A stretch of 64,000 nt of DNA from Druceiella hillmani (GCA_039881145.1 JAYKKI010000013.1:40505501-40569500); one strand, 5' to 3'; shown: positions 9,370 through 22,511, counted from the first letter of the stretch. The notes: a model not told the origin generated them from the letters alone. Translations and numbers: made by a program.

Positions 9370-12300
9370 TTGAATTATGATTATTAAATTTCATTCACTG
9401 TAATGCCTTAATTTACGTTAATCAGATTCGATGAGAACAAGTTGCAACGAATATTAAAACGAAACAGCGATCTTTTTGTTTGTCTGATTTTATCGCCCCT
9501 GCTTCTCAAATTAACCTTTTTTCAAGTTTACTTTACTTGTAGATATGTATTTTTTAAATATATATTTTTATTCCAGGTAGAATAATTCTTATTTGCTTTA
9601 GTAATAATTCTGATAAACTATAAGGTAAAAAGTTTTGATTATCTACTTGATGCAGATCGGTAAAAATTGAAATGCAGTTTTGGTTGTTCTTGCAACTTCA
9701 TTATCGAGATTTTCTTGATTCAATATCCTTTTTGACTGTTTTCTGCATGATCCACAATTTGAAACACAACGGAGGAAGGCTCATAAATCGGTAACCAGGG
9801 AATCCGCCGTACCGCTTCAACTATTTATATACCGTCCACTTTCGTTTATCCCCACCTTATTTTTTTCATTCTCTATACCAAAAGTAGCTTATTTAGATTT
9901 TTTATTCAGATATTTTCAAAGATTTCATCGAGCTACTGTATTCAATCTTCATTTAATTTTATATTAAAATGATATATATAAATTAATTGTTTATTCTTAT
10001 ACACATAAAACATAATTTAGGTATAAATATTGAAATTATTTTATTAACAAAACAATTTCCCATGCTGAGGATTAAAGAATTTTGGTTGTTAATATTTTTT
10101 TAATTATTTGAAATTAAGAAAAATCTGAAATTAATTCCCGTCATGAGAATGATTCCATAAATTTGGCTTAAATAATTTAAAAGAAATCAAAGCGATATAA
10201 ATATATAACTCAACCCTTTAATGTTAATCTTATAAATGATATGTCCGTTACAATCTATTTAACTGAACTTACTGTAGTTGTTTCTTCATTATTGTTACTT
10301 TTAAATTAGTTTTTTTTTCTTAGAAAAGGCGTACGTAGAAAAGTACGCGTCATACAAAAGAGGTGAAACCGTAATGCAACTGAAATAGATGGGAACGATA
10401 GATCATTAATTTTTAACTTATTTCAAGATAAGGATTGTTCCTTAATTCAACTTCTTACTTTTATTCTTCTGTAAGTTTGTTGATATCATTTATAAATTGT
10501 AGAGGCAATTACGTTTATTCATTACTCAAAATTCTGATCATATGGATTACGTAATATTAAAAAGGTGAAATGGGGCATGTCTGTTTATCAATTCATTAGG
10601 TATTGAGCTTAATTATTAAACTAATTCTAATTTTCGAAAAAAAATTGATAATGAATAACACAGATAATTAATGGAAATAAAATAATAAAGGGACTGGACC
10701 GTCATATAAGTACGGTTGGTAAAATCTAAATTCAATCAAATAATTAAGTTTTAAAAATTAAAATGTGTACAATTAATTGTTAAATTGTTCAAATATTATA
10801 TACATATATGACATTTCAGCACTAGATAGCTTATATGTTTTCATTTGGTATCATTTTGGCTATGCACTGTTGGAACGTAACAAATTTAGCAATATTGAAT
10901 TTTCTTGACCGGATTTCCAAAGTATGTTATGACGGACAGCAAAGAAAATTTCAGGAACAATTAGTCTGATTTTTTTATGGAGTAAACCTGAATTGTCTTC
11001 CAGAAACTTTCCAGGATAGTTTCCAGAACAGTTCGTATTTTTAAACTTATAGTTACATATTCAAGAGGGTGTTTATAATTATATTATAAATCTTTTTTAT
11101 TTTTCAAATGTAAATTCATTTTGTACATGTTGTTGAACTGCTTTTTTCACACTTCTCGATCCACTTCTTCCGTTATATTTACTATGGATTAGTTAATTGG
11201 TAATAGGAATACTAAGCAATAGTGTTTAGAAAATGATATGAAAATAAATGGTAAAAAATCTTGTGCCGAAAAATATAGGAAATAATAATTGAAATACTGA
11301 AATGTAGAATTGAAATTAGATAAAATTCGAGGCACTTCCGATCTTCTTGTAATTGCTAATATATATTGCATAAAGGTTTTCACAAAATTACAGTAAAGAA
11401 GTAAAATCTTTCTTTCATATTCACTACCGCTGACAATCGCATGCAAACGCACATAAGATGATTGTTTTCATGCAATTTGAATAACTTAGAAAAATATTGT
11501 GTATGGTTAAAATAAATCATAAAATCTTCATGTTTTAATAAAGGTTCTTCAGTTATTTAGTTAATTAGGATATCGCAAAGAGAATATTCTCCTCTGTATA
11601 AATTCCAAATATTATGCGATGATGATGTGAGATATCATCTCATCTCCGATTATATTTACACTATTTTTTCTTTTGCAGTGCTTCGAAATTCGATTGCGAA
11701 AGTACAGTCAGTGCATTTTTTGTATTAGTATGAAAAAAAAATAGAGAACTGAAAATGAGCCAATTATTTCACCTATATTTATATAGTTACTAACATTATA
11801 GAATAACTGAGTATTTTTTAAATTTTATTTTGGTGCTGCGTAATATTTTAAATGCCGGCAATTAAACAAGCATGGTATTTTTATTTTTTATTTATACGGT
11901 TCCGAATCACCCATGTCATTGTAAGAATGCTTTTAGCATTCTTAAATATTAAGTGACTTTGTGAATATGTATAACGATTAAAAAATTTAGGTTTGGCAGA
12001 AAAATTTTAATTTTCTACTAATGTAATAAGTGTGAAGGCTTGTCTCTTTATTTCATTGTTCTGGTTTAAAATAAAAACTTGGTTTAAACTTAAATCATCG
12101 AAATTATTAATTTTTTATTCGGTGAAAGAATCTAATAAGAGATAACTAGATTATTTTTTAAAACATTCCTTGTAATCTGAACATAAATACTCAAACTTTA
12201 TTTGACCGTCTACTTATAAAGATGCTAATTGTTATAATGCACTGTAATAATTGTCATTAAATTTAGGTTCCATCGCGTATCTACCAAAGTTTTAGAAAAT

Positions 12301-12870
12301 ATCGCTACTGTAAAACACCATAGTGATAGATCCAACCACGCAACGTTCCTACACAACTGATAGGTACCTTTACGAGCCAAGATCATCTCACGGGATCATT
12401 GTTTTTATTCCACGTAAAGTATATTTCAAACATATGACATGACATATTATATCTCTTTTCATAACTGATTTCAATTAGAAAGAAAAGGACTTTTGTTTTC
12501 ACAATATAAATATGCCACAACGAATTACTTAAAAATGGAATTTAACTGAAATATTACTTGAAATATTCTATAATAATTCCTGTTTGTCATATAGTTTCGC
12601 GAAATGGGAATATTTTGTTTTCTACACCATATTCCACACTCTTTTCAAATGCACGCGTTCAAGTGGCACCCCGACAACTCTGTTTTTCCGCAGCGTATAC
12701 CTCTCCGTTACGTATTCACCATTTACATGTATTACGCGACGTTGCCTTATGCATACTTTTGTATATGTTTAAGTATCTTTCAGCCTTGAATTAGTAACAA
12801 CGAGTATTTTAATTGCAACTGATATTTTAATTTTTTTAGTATTTTAAACGAGTATTTTAATTGCTTACTG
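9370..12870. other. No recognisable feature
   Basis: About 3.5 kb of AT-rich sequence. Minus-strand frame 11189-11452 has no motif. All three plus frames are open across 12584-12772, a somewhat GC-richer patch, but none reads like a known protein. Confidence 0.45.
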
Positions 12871-12881
12871 ATTACATGTCC

Positions 12882-13121
12882 TTAATTAAATGCCTTCATA
12901 TGAAACTTATTCAGGCAATGACTCAAGATTGCCCCAGAAGCTAAGTACTTCCCAATCCCATATGAAGTGCGAAGAGAGCGTGCTAATTCCATGCCTGTGA
13001 GCCACCAGGTAGCCATTTTTTGGTTGCAGTACGGGGCAGGGCGTTTTATATTGCATTGGGGGTGAAATTTTGAAGAAGTGCTATTCATTTCATCCATGAA
13101 CTTGGTGCCTTTCAACCTCAA
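12882..13121 (-). CDS. Unassigned small frame in a GC-richer island
   Basis: A 79-codon minus-strand frame lies in a patch clearly richer in GC than its surroundings. It includes a WWLTGMELARSLRTSYGIGK segment that has normal amino-acid balance rather than the Ile/Lys/Tyr/Asn bias of chance frames here. I do not recognise the protein. No splice sites, signal peptide or repeat copy were found. It may be a relic of a mobile element or host exon. Confidence 0.2.
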   Translation of the reverse strand: MRLKGTKFMDEMNSTSSKFHPQCNIKRPAPYCNQKMATWWLTGMELARSLRTSYGIGKYLASGAILSHCLNKFHMKAFN

Positions 13122-13144
13122 CCTCTATGTACCAACTTTCATAC

Positions 13145-15465
13145 AATAAAACCAATTTAATTTACAATTAATAACAGAGAAGTTCTTGAATTAGGTTATG
13201 ATAATACCGTTCTCAATTTACGAAGCAGTCAGTCTGCATGGCTTGTAACTCATTAGAACTTTAGCGACCTATTCAGCCTTGGCATATTTTTCAGGATGTC
13301 TTTGTATTTTAGAGTAATTGTGTTTCTTACCAAAGCTAGTATGTCTGCCTATCGCTTAACCAGAAAAATGATCTTCATGAAAAATCTTCTAGGTTTAGTA
13401 GTCTCCGTGTCATTTTATTTATAGTCACTATTTCTCTATCAAAATTTCTAAAAGGTTAGTTAACAATAAAATAAAGGTGCGACAAAAAATACTGACACTA
13501 ATTCTGCCTTCTCCTGATATGCTAGGGTCATACGTTTAAAATGTGCAATTATCCTGGCAGGGTGCAGTTATTTCACATATTATAGAAGCGGTTACGTGGT
13601 AATCGAAGAAGCAAATCTTAAGAAAGGTGGGAGGTTGTCAGAAATTTGATGAGTTAAGAGTTTGATTGCCCGTGTATAGATTGTATTTCTTAGCAAATTC
13701 AAAAGAGTTTGCTGTAGATAAAGTGACGTAAACGTGCTAAAGTAAAAACTTTAGCCTATTTGTTGCGTATTCAGACAGTTTTGAGAAGTTTTATATGCAC
13801 AGCTTTCTTTCTCCGTACACTCAAAGAATACGCAAAATTTTATGGAATCGGTTTTGATTTAGCTTCTTTAGCGGTAACTCGTAAGGGTAACTTTTTTGTG
13901 GATTCAAGTTTGGATGATTGGGTTCTAAAGCTAGTATTTTACTTCTTCTCATTTAGTAACTTACTTTTCTCAACAGTCAATAACATCTAATCTCTTATGG
14001 CAGGTGACAGTTTCTTCTATATAAGGTTTCCATGACGTTTTGGTATTCAGAGATATTTCAGGGTAGTTATGTAAGTATTTATTTAAATTTTGCCCTCTCT
14101 TCTGAAAACAAGATATGTGGAGATAAACTGTTTTATTTTGAATGAAACAGTTTATCTTATTATTATAACATTTTTTAACAATATTTATTCTCCAAAACTT
14201 TAGGCCAAAGTACATAGGGACTCAGTTTGGAGCTTGTAGGCTGATAGGCACTAGTTAATATTATATCTTCCATATAATCAGAACTTCAATATCATCAGAA
14301 TTAATATCTTCCATATCATCAGGACTTGTCGGTTGCGTCATATATTACTTTAAACTTATTTTTAGTTTAATTGTTATTCAGTTTGTGATACTTGATATTC
14401 CTGTTATATTTTAGTTTTACTTTCAAGTGTTATTCATAATTTATTTACGTGAAATGAGGGAAAAGATATTATAGTTAAATATCCATACATTTCAACAACG
14501 ATAACAAGACAATAAAAAAAAACAAAAAACAAGTCAATACATAACGAAATACATTCTGATACAACCGTAATCACGTACCATCCCGTCTTGTGCACAAGCA
14601 TCAAAAGAATTGAATATTTTCATCGAGGCTACATTTTATTTTGGTTAGCCGCTAATAAGCTTGTGTTCAAATTACTTTACATGGCTTTAGCCATGTAGGA
14701 TAAAACTCATGTCATGAAATTGTATTATTATAACGCACGTTTACATCACTTTACCTACAGTAAACAACGTGGGAAGCTTTATATCAAAGGAGCTGGGCAA
14801 CCTTTGTCGCTTTACTTCGTGTTTATTTTTACGATTTATTACTTTTTAGACTTTTTCACTCACATTTGTTTACGACCCTAAATGTAGTTAGTATTAATTT
14901 AGCGAATACAGAAAAGTTAAATGATTACATTTACACAGAGTGTGTATAATATGTACAGAAATGTATACAATTTCTGAATTAGACACATTGAATATTTATG
15001 AAGTAATCCGGTAAATTAAATAATAATCAACCAATCGATTAAACCTGAATTGGCACTTTAGCTTATAATCGTCACACCATAATCGCTACAAGCATCGTCT
15101 TCTAGTAATTTCAGGTAGAGCATCTGTGGTTATTTTGAAATGTACAGTGCATATGGTTTCTCTTGCAACTTATGCTGCGTTAACTTCAATATATATTAAT
15201 TTTCGATATCGTTAGAAATAATTTTTTCTAATATTTTTATTAAAATTTGTGTTTAAACATTTAAGGAACAAAATAACGAGCAACATAATCCTATGTAAAA
15301 TTACGTCAAAATCGGGGAAGTTATTCGTTTGGTGGATAAAACTTTGCAAACGGTTTTTCTTTTTTTTATATATAAGCTATTAAATTGCAAAATTTCTTCA
15401 AGTGTTTAAGCTGCCTCTTAGGCCTTAGGATTATTATTAAATGTAATTTATTTTCTGTGCTTTAT
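13145..15465. other. No recognisable feature except a short hairpin
   Basis: Apart from the inverted repeat at 14121-14157, nothing can be supported. Opposed frames at 13760-13990 and 13970-14215 have no motifs. Confidence 0.45.
14121..14157. repeat. Hairpin with 13-bp perfect arms
   Basis: AGATAAACTGTTT (14121-14133) and AAACAGTTTATCT (14145-14157) are exact reverse complements around an 11-base loop. Function unknown. Confidence 0.85.
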
Positions 15466-15469
15466 TCAG

Positions 15470-15965
15470 CAAAGAATACCCACACTTACGCAACTTAGAA
15501 AATATTTTATCCAGATTATTTAAGTTGACCGCTTCCATTTAAAGTTAGTGTCATATTTAATTAAGTTCGTCAATCAATACATCGTAATTTAACTCTTTAA
15601 GTCGCCTTTCATCTTTTTCTTTCCAACTAACGAAATTAGGTCTCTGCCCCGTGTCACTTGTTCCTATGCAAGAAACTTGTTCAATGACAATTCTTCCTAT
15701 GCGAAATATTATCTTACAAATTTTTTTATTGGCCAAGTATGTATTGAATAAATAAGAATCACTCTCACATTAGTTACAAGATATTTGAACCGGCTTATTT
15801 TAATTGATTGCTTCCAGTTAAAGTTATTGTTGTGAATTCATCGTAGTTAAGGTATTTAAGTTGTCTTAAATATACTTTTGTTTCAAATATCGAAATTAGA
15901 TCTCCGCTCCGAAATTACAATTGTTCTTTCGTGCGTAAACTACCTCAATAATGGTTTTATAATAA
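15470..15965 (+). repeat. Diverged tandem duplication, about 277-bp period
   Basis: The block GACCGCTTCCATTTAAAGTTA (about 15528) returns as GATTGCTTCCAGTTAAAGTTA (about 15805). Both are followed by matching GAATT/CATCGTA-TTAA, AAGT-G-CTT and CGAAATTAG-TCTC-GC blocks. This is an old two-copy tandem of unknown origin. Confidence 0.55.
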
Positions 15966-16680
15966 ATATATGGTTTTCCAAATTCATTACATATTATTAA
16001 TTTGTAATGTATTAATAAATTTATAATAGAATGGTAACGAACATCAATTAGCTGGCGTGATTTTTAAAAATCAAACGTAAAATTAAGATGTTTGAAACCA
16101 ACCAGCCTCATTCCATATTATTCATTTTGTTTTCATTGTCTTACGAAACAAAATGTAACTGAATATAAAAACACGTAATATAAACAACAGTTCATAATGG
16201 CTCAATGAAATAACATCACACAATTATATCTTTAAAATATTCTCATGAGACGAATTTTAATGATGACGGACGCACAATGCTTTGTCTCTCTCTTCATCTT
16301 CATAATATAATTGCGCTGCTAATAAAATAATGTACTTACCCCAGTCGTTAACAAGGGAAATTTATTCGCAAACACAAATAATGTCGACGTCAAAACACTG
16401 AATTTTCCCTTTTAAATACAGCCTGAAAATTCTTCTATCAAAATAACCCACCGATACTTTAATTACTTAATTTATTATCAAAATAAACAATTATTTAATT
16501 TCCTGACAAATATTACCGCATTTAATGTAATCTGACTTAAACAAATAATATAAATTTAACATAGATTTTATTCGAGCAAACCTAATTTCCTGGTGGAGTT
16601 TGAACAATATTTTTCTTTTAGCATTTAATACTTGTTTCTTAATGAAAAATTTTTCGCCTGTTTTTTTCTCAAACTTGCTA

Positions 16681-16950
16681 TCTAAATATATTATTTCTAA
16701 AAGGATCGATCTCTTTAACTACTGCACCAAAAAAAATAAAAAAATACCCACTTAAAGCTTATGTTTTCTACTTTGAGCGAAAAATATAAAAAAATTGGAA
16801 AAAAATCTTTTTGTTAATAAAAAAATTCATTTTTACAACAATTGGCATGAGCGCCATCTGTGGGCGACACATCAAATATCTTAGCCAAATTGTATACTTG
16901 GAACACGCTAGATGGCGATATAGTGCGAAGACTTCGCACGGGTCAGCTAG
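16681..16950 (+). mobile_element. Non-autonomous Helitron, copy 1
   Basis: This 270-bp element has the hallmarks of a Helitron. It starts with TC (TCTAAATATATTATTTC), ends with CTAG, carries a 3' hairpin GTGCGAAGACTTCGCAC at 16923-16939 eleven bases from the end, and sits exactly between a host A (16680) and T (16951). There are no inverted terminal repeats and no target duplication. It encodes no helicase, so it depends on an autonomous relative elsewhere. Compared with copy 3 it lacks about 20 bp near the 5' end (the GTTTTTTGGTCGAGCGGC segment). Confidence 0.9.
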
Positions 16951-17279
16951 TTGAATAATAAAAGAAAATGGCTAATCGCTAGTGGCGAGACGTTCAGAGA
17001 TGTTCAAGTTTACGAATGATTTCACTTTCGTAATCTGCTCGTATAGTTCTTTGGGCTAATTTCACCGAGCTTAATTAGTCAATTTTTAGGATTCCATCCC
17101 TCAAAATGGAAGTAACGAAACATTTACAAGGTCACTCACTTCCCTACCTATCTGTCACAATAATATTATTTAGAATCGAAAGAATTTAAAAGTTTTCGTA
17201 GTGATGATACGTACCGATCCTTATGTGTGTAAATAATTAGCTTTCAACCAATTTCTTATGGAAATTTTGAAGCAGTTAA

Positions 17280-17880
17280 ATAAAGTGCCCGAATTTTAAA
17301 TTGTTTTTTATTACGTGAGATGTAAATTGAAAGAGATCCCAAAACTCTTTATTTCAGAATTTCATGTAAGTATTATTAAAAACGTCTACAAAATATTTTT
17401 TGGAAACTGTTCGCCATAAGCGCTTGAAATTCGGTACAATGACAAAGAACAACAGTACAATTAAAAAAAATACTCGATATTTTTTTCATTTTTCATTAGA
17501 TGTTGATCTCCCATATTCAACAATTAATTGAAAGAATCAAGTCGTAAGGGTTCAAAAACTATTTTATACAGTACTGCCTTTAAATTAGTTCTACAGACCT
17601 AATAAAAAATGTCCACAAAAATAGACCTCCCCTCTTTATCAGATTTAACCTCTTTATTTCTAATATATATATCTCGTATATCTCTCCATCTCCGAAAATG
17701 CTAAAGTCGAAATTATGAAAACACAACGTAGCTAGAAGTTTACGTTATGTTTAGAGAAAAGCTATAGCGATGGTAGTAAATTACAATTATTAAGAAACAC
17801 ATGATATTTTATATACCGGTTAGTGTAACCGTATGCCTATAAACAGTATATTAGGCTATATGTTCACATGGTAAAAAATA
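17280..17880 (+). repeat. Old dispersed repeat family E, copy 1
   Basis: The first half (TATTAAAAACGT-TACAAA, GGAAACTGTTCG, TTGAAATTCGGTA) matches segments near 31590 and 31800. The second half (TCTCC-AA-TGC-AAAGTC, TTAGAAGTTTA-type, GGCTATATGTTCACATG) resembles 34620-34800. These are probably pieces of one ancient mobile element; no coding part is recognised. Confidence 0.4.
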
Positions 17881-17920
17881 ATATTGATATTTGTAAATAA
17901 TTTAATATTAATACTCCATA

Positions 17921-18130
17921 TCTAAATATATTATTTCTAAAAGGTGTTTTTTGGTCGAGCGGCTCGATCTCTTTAACTACTGTACCAAAAAAAATAAAAA
18001 AAATAACCCACTTAAAGCTTATGTTTTCTACTTTGGGCGAAAAATATAAAAAAATTCGAAAAAAATCTTTTTGTTTATAAAAAAATTAATTTTTATAACA
18101 ATTGGCATGAGCGCCATCTGTGGGAGACAC
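17921..18130 (+). mobile_element. Non-autonomous Helitron, copy 2, 3' truncated
   Basis: It begins with the same TCTAAATATATTATTTC end after a host A (17920), retains the GGTCGAGCGGC segment missing from copy 1, and runs to GCGCCATCTGTGGGAGACAC. Homology then stops; the 3' hairpin and CTAG end are missing. It lies about 970 bp downstream of copy 1 in the same orientation. Confidence 0.85.
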
Positions 18131-18394
18131 CCGTCAAAGTTAATCCGTCAAAACTAAAATACGTAACCTATACAGAAATTTACATATTATTCTGATACAA
18201 ATGAAAATTCATACCATCAAAATTTACAACTCGGTTAGGAAATCTACATTCAAGAAGTTTAATAGCAAATGTATTATGAGCTAAATTCGCCGTTAATGCC
18301 TATTAACTTGAGGAGATAGATAAATCTGTCTATATGTAGTAGATAAATAAAATAAACTCAAACAAACCTAAAACGCATTCCGGGGATAAAGAAG

Positions 18395-18652
18395 TTATTT
18401 AAAAGATTTATGTTTATCGAAATAAATCTGGTAATTCATAAGATTTACTACCGAAATAGAGTTCCCATTGAAATGAACGTGAGCATTCGCGGTGAACCCC
18501 CGGGTAAAAGATGTACCAATAATCCTTTTATGCGCCTGTTTGAGGTTACGAAACGTACGTTTGTGATGTCTATGTGGTCTAGCGTTGATGTGAAATGGAC
18601 TCCGGTCATACGAAAGGTTCTCCTTTGTGCTGCGTACCATTTACATCTTTAA
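18395..18652. other. GC-richer patch with overlapping open frames
   Basis: An 81-codon minus frame (18395-18640) and an 80-codon plus frame (18410-18652) overlap almost fully in a GC-richer patch. The plus frame reads IRGEPPGKRCTNNPFMRLFE in its centre. Neither protein is recognised and the coding strand cannot be decided. Confidence 0.2.
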
Positions 18653-18659
18653 TTTAGTG

Positions 18660-19260
18660 CTCGCACATCACGACAAGTACAGTCGAAGAACTGTGAGAAT
18701 ACGCCTCGATTAAATATATTTTTAAAATTTTAGTTAAATTTGTTTAACTCGTTTTTAGACTGACTAGAGGATATACAACAAATTCCCGTTGGACTATTAC
18801 CCGTTCTAAACTTTACCGCTTTATTAATTTAAAGTAAGCTGTTTTTTTAAAGGTTGTGTAAAAAACTAAGAAGTAAGTGTGAGATATTATCCTCAAAAAC
18901 ATGTACAATTACTATATTCAACAAGAAAATCTTCGTATGTATTCCAATCACAAGTATTAGACCGAGTCTCTACTAATATTGCAATAAGATACAGATGCTG
19001 GTGAGACAGACCGTAGTCATCATGTAGCAGGATACGAAGATTTAAAATTTTAATATTCCCGAATATAAAGTGATTATAAGTATAACCTACTTCAGCGTTC
19101 CTCAATATTAATTCTGAAATAGGTATCAAACATCTGTACAAAACTTTTTATGCCGTTTTGTAAGTTCAAGTTTTTGTTTATCGTTTTTTACTTAAATGTT
19201 TACATATAATGTAAACGATTATACTATTTTATTTTATTTATTCATCTATAATACGTAATT
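18660..19260. other. No recognisable feature
   Basis: AT-rich sequence. The minus-strand frame 18893-19141 has no recognisable motif. Confidence 0.45.
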
Positions 19261-19267
19261 TACTGTA

Positions 19268-19282
19268 TACATATATATATAC

Positions 19283-19332
<50 letters not shown>

Positions 19333-19364
19333 AAATATATATATATGTGTGTGTGTGTATATGT
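19268..19364. repeat. (AT)n/(GT)n microsatellite
   Basis: Alternating AT with a few interruptions, ending in a GTGTGTGTGTGT run. The minus-strand Tyr/Ile-rich frame over it is an artefact. Confidence 0.95.
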
Positions 19365-19857
19365 ATTCGTGAATCTTAGAAGTTTTATTAATTTTTTTTG
19401 CTGTGATGTATTCCTATCCGAATTTAAGAAAACGTTAGGCAATATCCGAAATAACTTAAATACGATAATTGATACAAATTATAACGCTCTTTAGCTTTGA
19501 CCGCCAATAAAGTAAAAAAAATGATCGCTTGATAGTTAATAAAAAAACGAATTAAATACAAAAGTGCGACCTAAGAAAAAACAGTTATTAGATTATACAA
19601 AAATAATAAAAAAATATTTATTGAATTAGTTATTGAATTTTTGAATTTTTTGAACAATGGATTATTGTTAAAAACAGAAAATATAGTTAATTATTAAAAC
19701 AAATAGAAACTTTACACATTTTTTTACATTTTAATGTGACCCTTTTAAAGGAATTAATACCATTTAAAAATTACTATAAAAATATTTAAATTTCTAGTAA
19801 AAAAATTAAAATTGATAAAATGTTTTTCTTAACCTAAACAAAGATTTCTTATAAAGC

Positions 19858-19930
19858 AATATTGTTGTGGTCTAGTGTAAGCAATCGGGAAGAAACTGCC
19901 GTCGACTCTCTGGTTCAAGTCGATTTTGAT
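19858..19930 (+). mobile_element. tRNA-like sequence, probable SINE head
   Basis: TGTGGTCTAGTGTAAGC fits a box A region and resembles the start of tRNA-Glu-type genes. GGTTCAAGTCG fits box B about 45 bases later. Anticodon and acceptor stems do not form properly. A T-rich run follows about 50 bases downstream. Best read as a decayed tRNA-derived SINE or tRNA pseudogene. Confidence 0.45.
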
Positions 19931-19934
19931 CAAG

Positions 19935-21700
19935 AAACTTATTTATCTAAAGTATAAATTCTTCCGTTTGCATTGTTTTTTTTTATAAAAAAGAAAGAAC
20001 TTAGAAAACTTTGTATGGCACAGTTCCATTTCTAAACATTAGTTTTTCTAAAGATTTAAAACACGAAATATAAAGCAAGTTAAGCCTTCTCTCGGACAAA
20101 AATTCACATTCTGAATATATTAGCTTACCGCACAACCGATATTGTCCAATACAGGACAATAAGTAAGTAAACTAATATAGTTTAGTTTATTATATGACTG
20201 GAAACGTCTATTTTTATTGTAATATATTAAAATATATTTTGTGCTGCATATAGCCTTTGCTTAAGAAAACAAGATGGCTCAAAATAAATATTCGAGTTCA
20301 CACGTTTATTAAGAAAAAACTCACGTTGTATTTTCTACAAATTTAAAGAATGTCAGCTACATGTGTATTATGTGAATTAATTTGGAAACAAATATTTTAA
20401 ATGATTTTTAGGTGTAATCCAAAAAAGATGAAAATTTACTTAGATATAAATATATATTAAATGGGTAATTAATAAATGTACGTGGAAAACGGAATATTGA
20501 AGAACGAAACAGAATTATGTAAGTGAATGTGGTTATAACGTTCAGGAAAAGAGTGACGAAATTTATTATGTGTACTTTACCATTTTATACAATAGCAATA
20601 TAATTTTTATGAAATTTAAGCCTGCAAGATAATTTTCTAAACCAAATATCAAACTCTTACGGAATTTCAGTTTGGCAATTGACAGTTTCATTTACAACTC
20701 ATCGAAAAATAATGTATCAAAACTTGTGTAGTCAGTGATTTGTTTAGTGATACATGACATAATTCAAATTATGACTAATTTAAATTTTAATCAAATTAGC
20801 CAAGCAAAGTTATGTTAAAAACTATTGAGAGCCCTGGTCAAAACAATAAAAGAAAATAACGGAGATCTGCTGAGAAACAGAGGTTACAAAAAGGAATATT
20901 CCTTTTACTCGACATCTTTTCTCCCGTTGCAAAAAAGAGCGGGTCTGCAGTTGACAATAAGGAAATACGGTGAAATCATTCCATAATATTATTTTTTTTG
21001 GAGCCATAAAAATTAGACAAAAACCTGACTACTTACAATGATTTGAAAAATTTAATATCGGAATAAACTATATATTCTGTTTATTCCTTGCTAAACATAT
21101 TTCTGGTTTGAATGTCTTATATGGACTTGTTTATTTTGGTGAAGCCAGCTAAGGATACGTCAAATAATGATAGACCGCGGTAAACCTCTATAAAACCAAA
21201 ACTATTTATAATCGACAGATTAAAATGTTTTATCGATAGTCTCATGTTAAATCAGAAGGAGCTTTATAACTATAAGTCTGACTGTGATTACACCGAGTCT
21301 TACATGTCCAAAATAAATTAAATCTAACTTCTGTCAAGCTACATATTCAATTTGAATATGTAGAAAAACTATATTAATACGGTATCCATGCCATAAACTA
21401 ATCTATATCGAAGAGCCAATTAGGTGATCGTTTGTATTCAACTGTTTTTTGTGACAATAATAAATGCTAATAGAATATTGCTCCATCAGAGGTGCTCATT
21501 TGTAACTGATATTAATAAATTGAGAACTTATTGATGTGACATGATGATTGTTTATTGCCGATCTGATTTATTAGTTTTATTAATAGAAACTAAAAATTTA
21601 AAAAGATCGGTAAAAAAATAACAATATAAATAATATTACAATCTTATTGTGGTGATATTTTTCTAGAGTGTTATCCGCGCATCAAACTAGGTGAACATAG
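19935..21700. other. No recognisable feature
   Basis: AT-rich sequence. The minus-strand frame 20822-21007 carries no motif. Confidence 0.45.
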
Positions 21701-21712
21701 TATAGGAGTGTT

Positions 21713-22051
21713 CTATATAGCTATAAGGACAATTTTATTCTTACTTTCAGCTCCTGGACTTAGACACATCAGTCCGTTTAGCATAGTATCAATACAATCT
21801 GTATATACACCACAATTGAAATGTGTCGAACTTCTCTCTTTAATCTTTATTATTGTCCATTTCTCGGTTCCGTATATACAAATCAAGAATACTAGGTTTC
21901 TTAAAAGTTTCCGTTTTGTATGACTAGAGAATGTTTCTGTCTTTAGACATTTATATTCTCCTAGATATGAAAACTCAAATCCTCTCTGGTCGTTCAGTAC
22001 AGCTTCAAGTTTACGCTTGTTTAAGATCTGTGTGTTAAGATCTTTCTTTTC
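21713..22051 (-). pseudogene. Non-LTR retrotransposon reverse transcriptase fragment
   Basis: A 113-codon stretch is open from stop to stop on the minus strand, without needing a Met. It holds two landmarks of the C-terminal part of LINE reverse transcriptases in the right order: F-YLGEY (the FKYLG motif, near 21955-21975) and, about 32 residues later, IYGTEKWTI (the LLYGCETWTI motif). A weak H-FNCG stretch follows, where FE-MW is usual. In working elements these flank the thumb region of the enzyme that copies element RNA at a nicked target. No catalytic YADD box or endonuclease is nearby, so this is a short relic. Clade (RTE or Jockey-like) is not resolved. Confidence 0.65.
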
Positions 22052-22511
22052 TTAATTAATTATAATAAATTACCATAAATAATAAATAAAAACCTTTTTA
22101 AAAAGTGCTCGCCCTTTGGTTTACGTTACGCAGGAGAGAAATACAAATTGTCGCCTTTATATATACTTAAAAAAATATCTTTATTTAAAATTAGAATTCA
22201 ACTATTTTAAATAATAAAAAAATGTATTTAGCCATAAAAACGTAAATTAACTGTAAATATGTATACAAAACTCGCCTTCAATTTCCATTAAAAAATCACT
22301 AATTACGTAAATTTTCATAGCCTTGTTTTTCAATAAGTTGTAAATGAAATTGTCCGTAAAAGAATGAAGTTAGTTTTCAAAAATTATCTTGCTGACTTAT
22401 ATATCATAGAAATTATAGTGCTGTTGTATACATAATGGAAGTTGAACTAATACAGAACTTCAAAAAGAAAACTTTGACACATTTTCTTCTTGAACTTTAG
22501 TCTACTCTTTT

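Noticed and set aside
9145..9394. Two overlapping minus-strand frames with repeated KYILGLYNV or DQIYPRPLQCH peptides
   Set aside because: They exist because the 33-bp minisatellite unit is a multiple of three; there is no start context or flanking coding sequence.
12558..12794. Three overlapping plus-strand open frames
   Set aside because: All three frames being open at once points to local base composition rather than coding; none has a recognisable motif.
16110..16150. Short inverted CATTTTGTTT words
   Set aside because: Ten-base arms in AT-rich DNA are expected by chance.
16681..18130. Composite transposon made of the two same-strand Helitron copies
   Set aside because: Copy 2 lacks a 3' end and the sequence between them carries an unrelated old repeat and no transposition gene.
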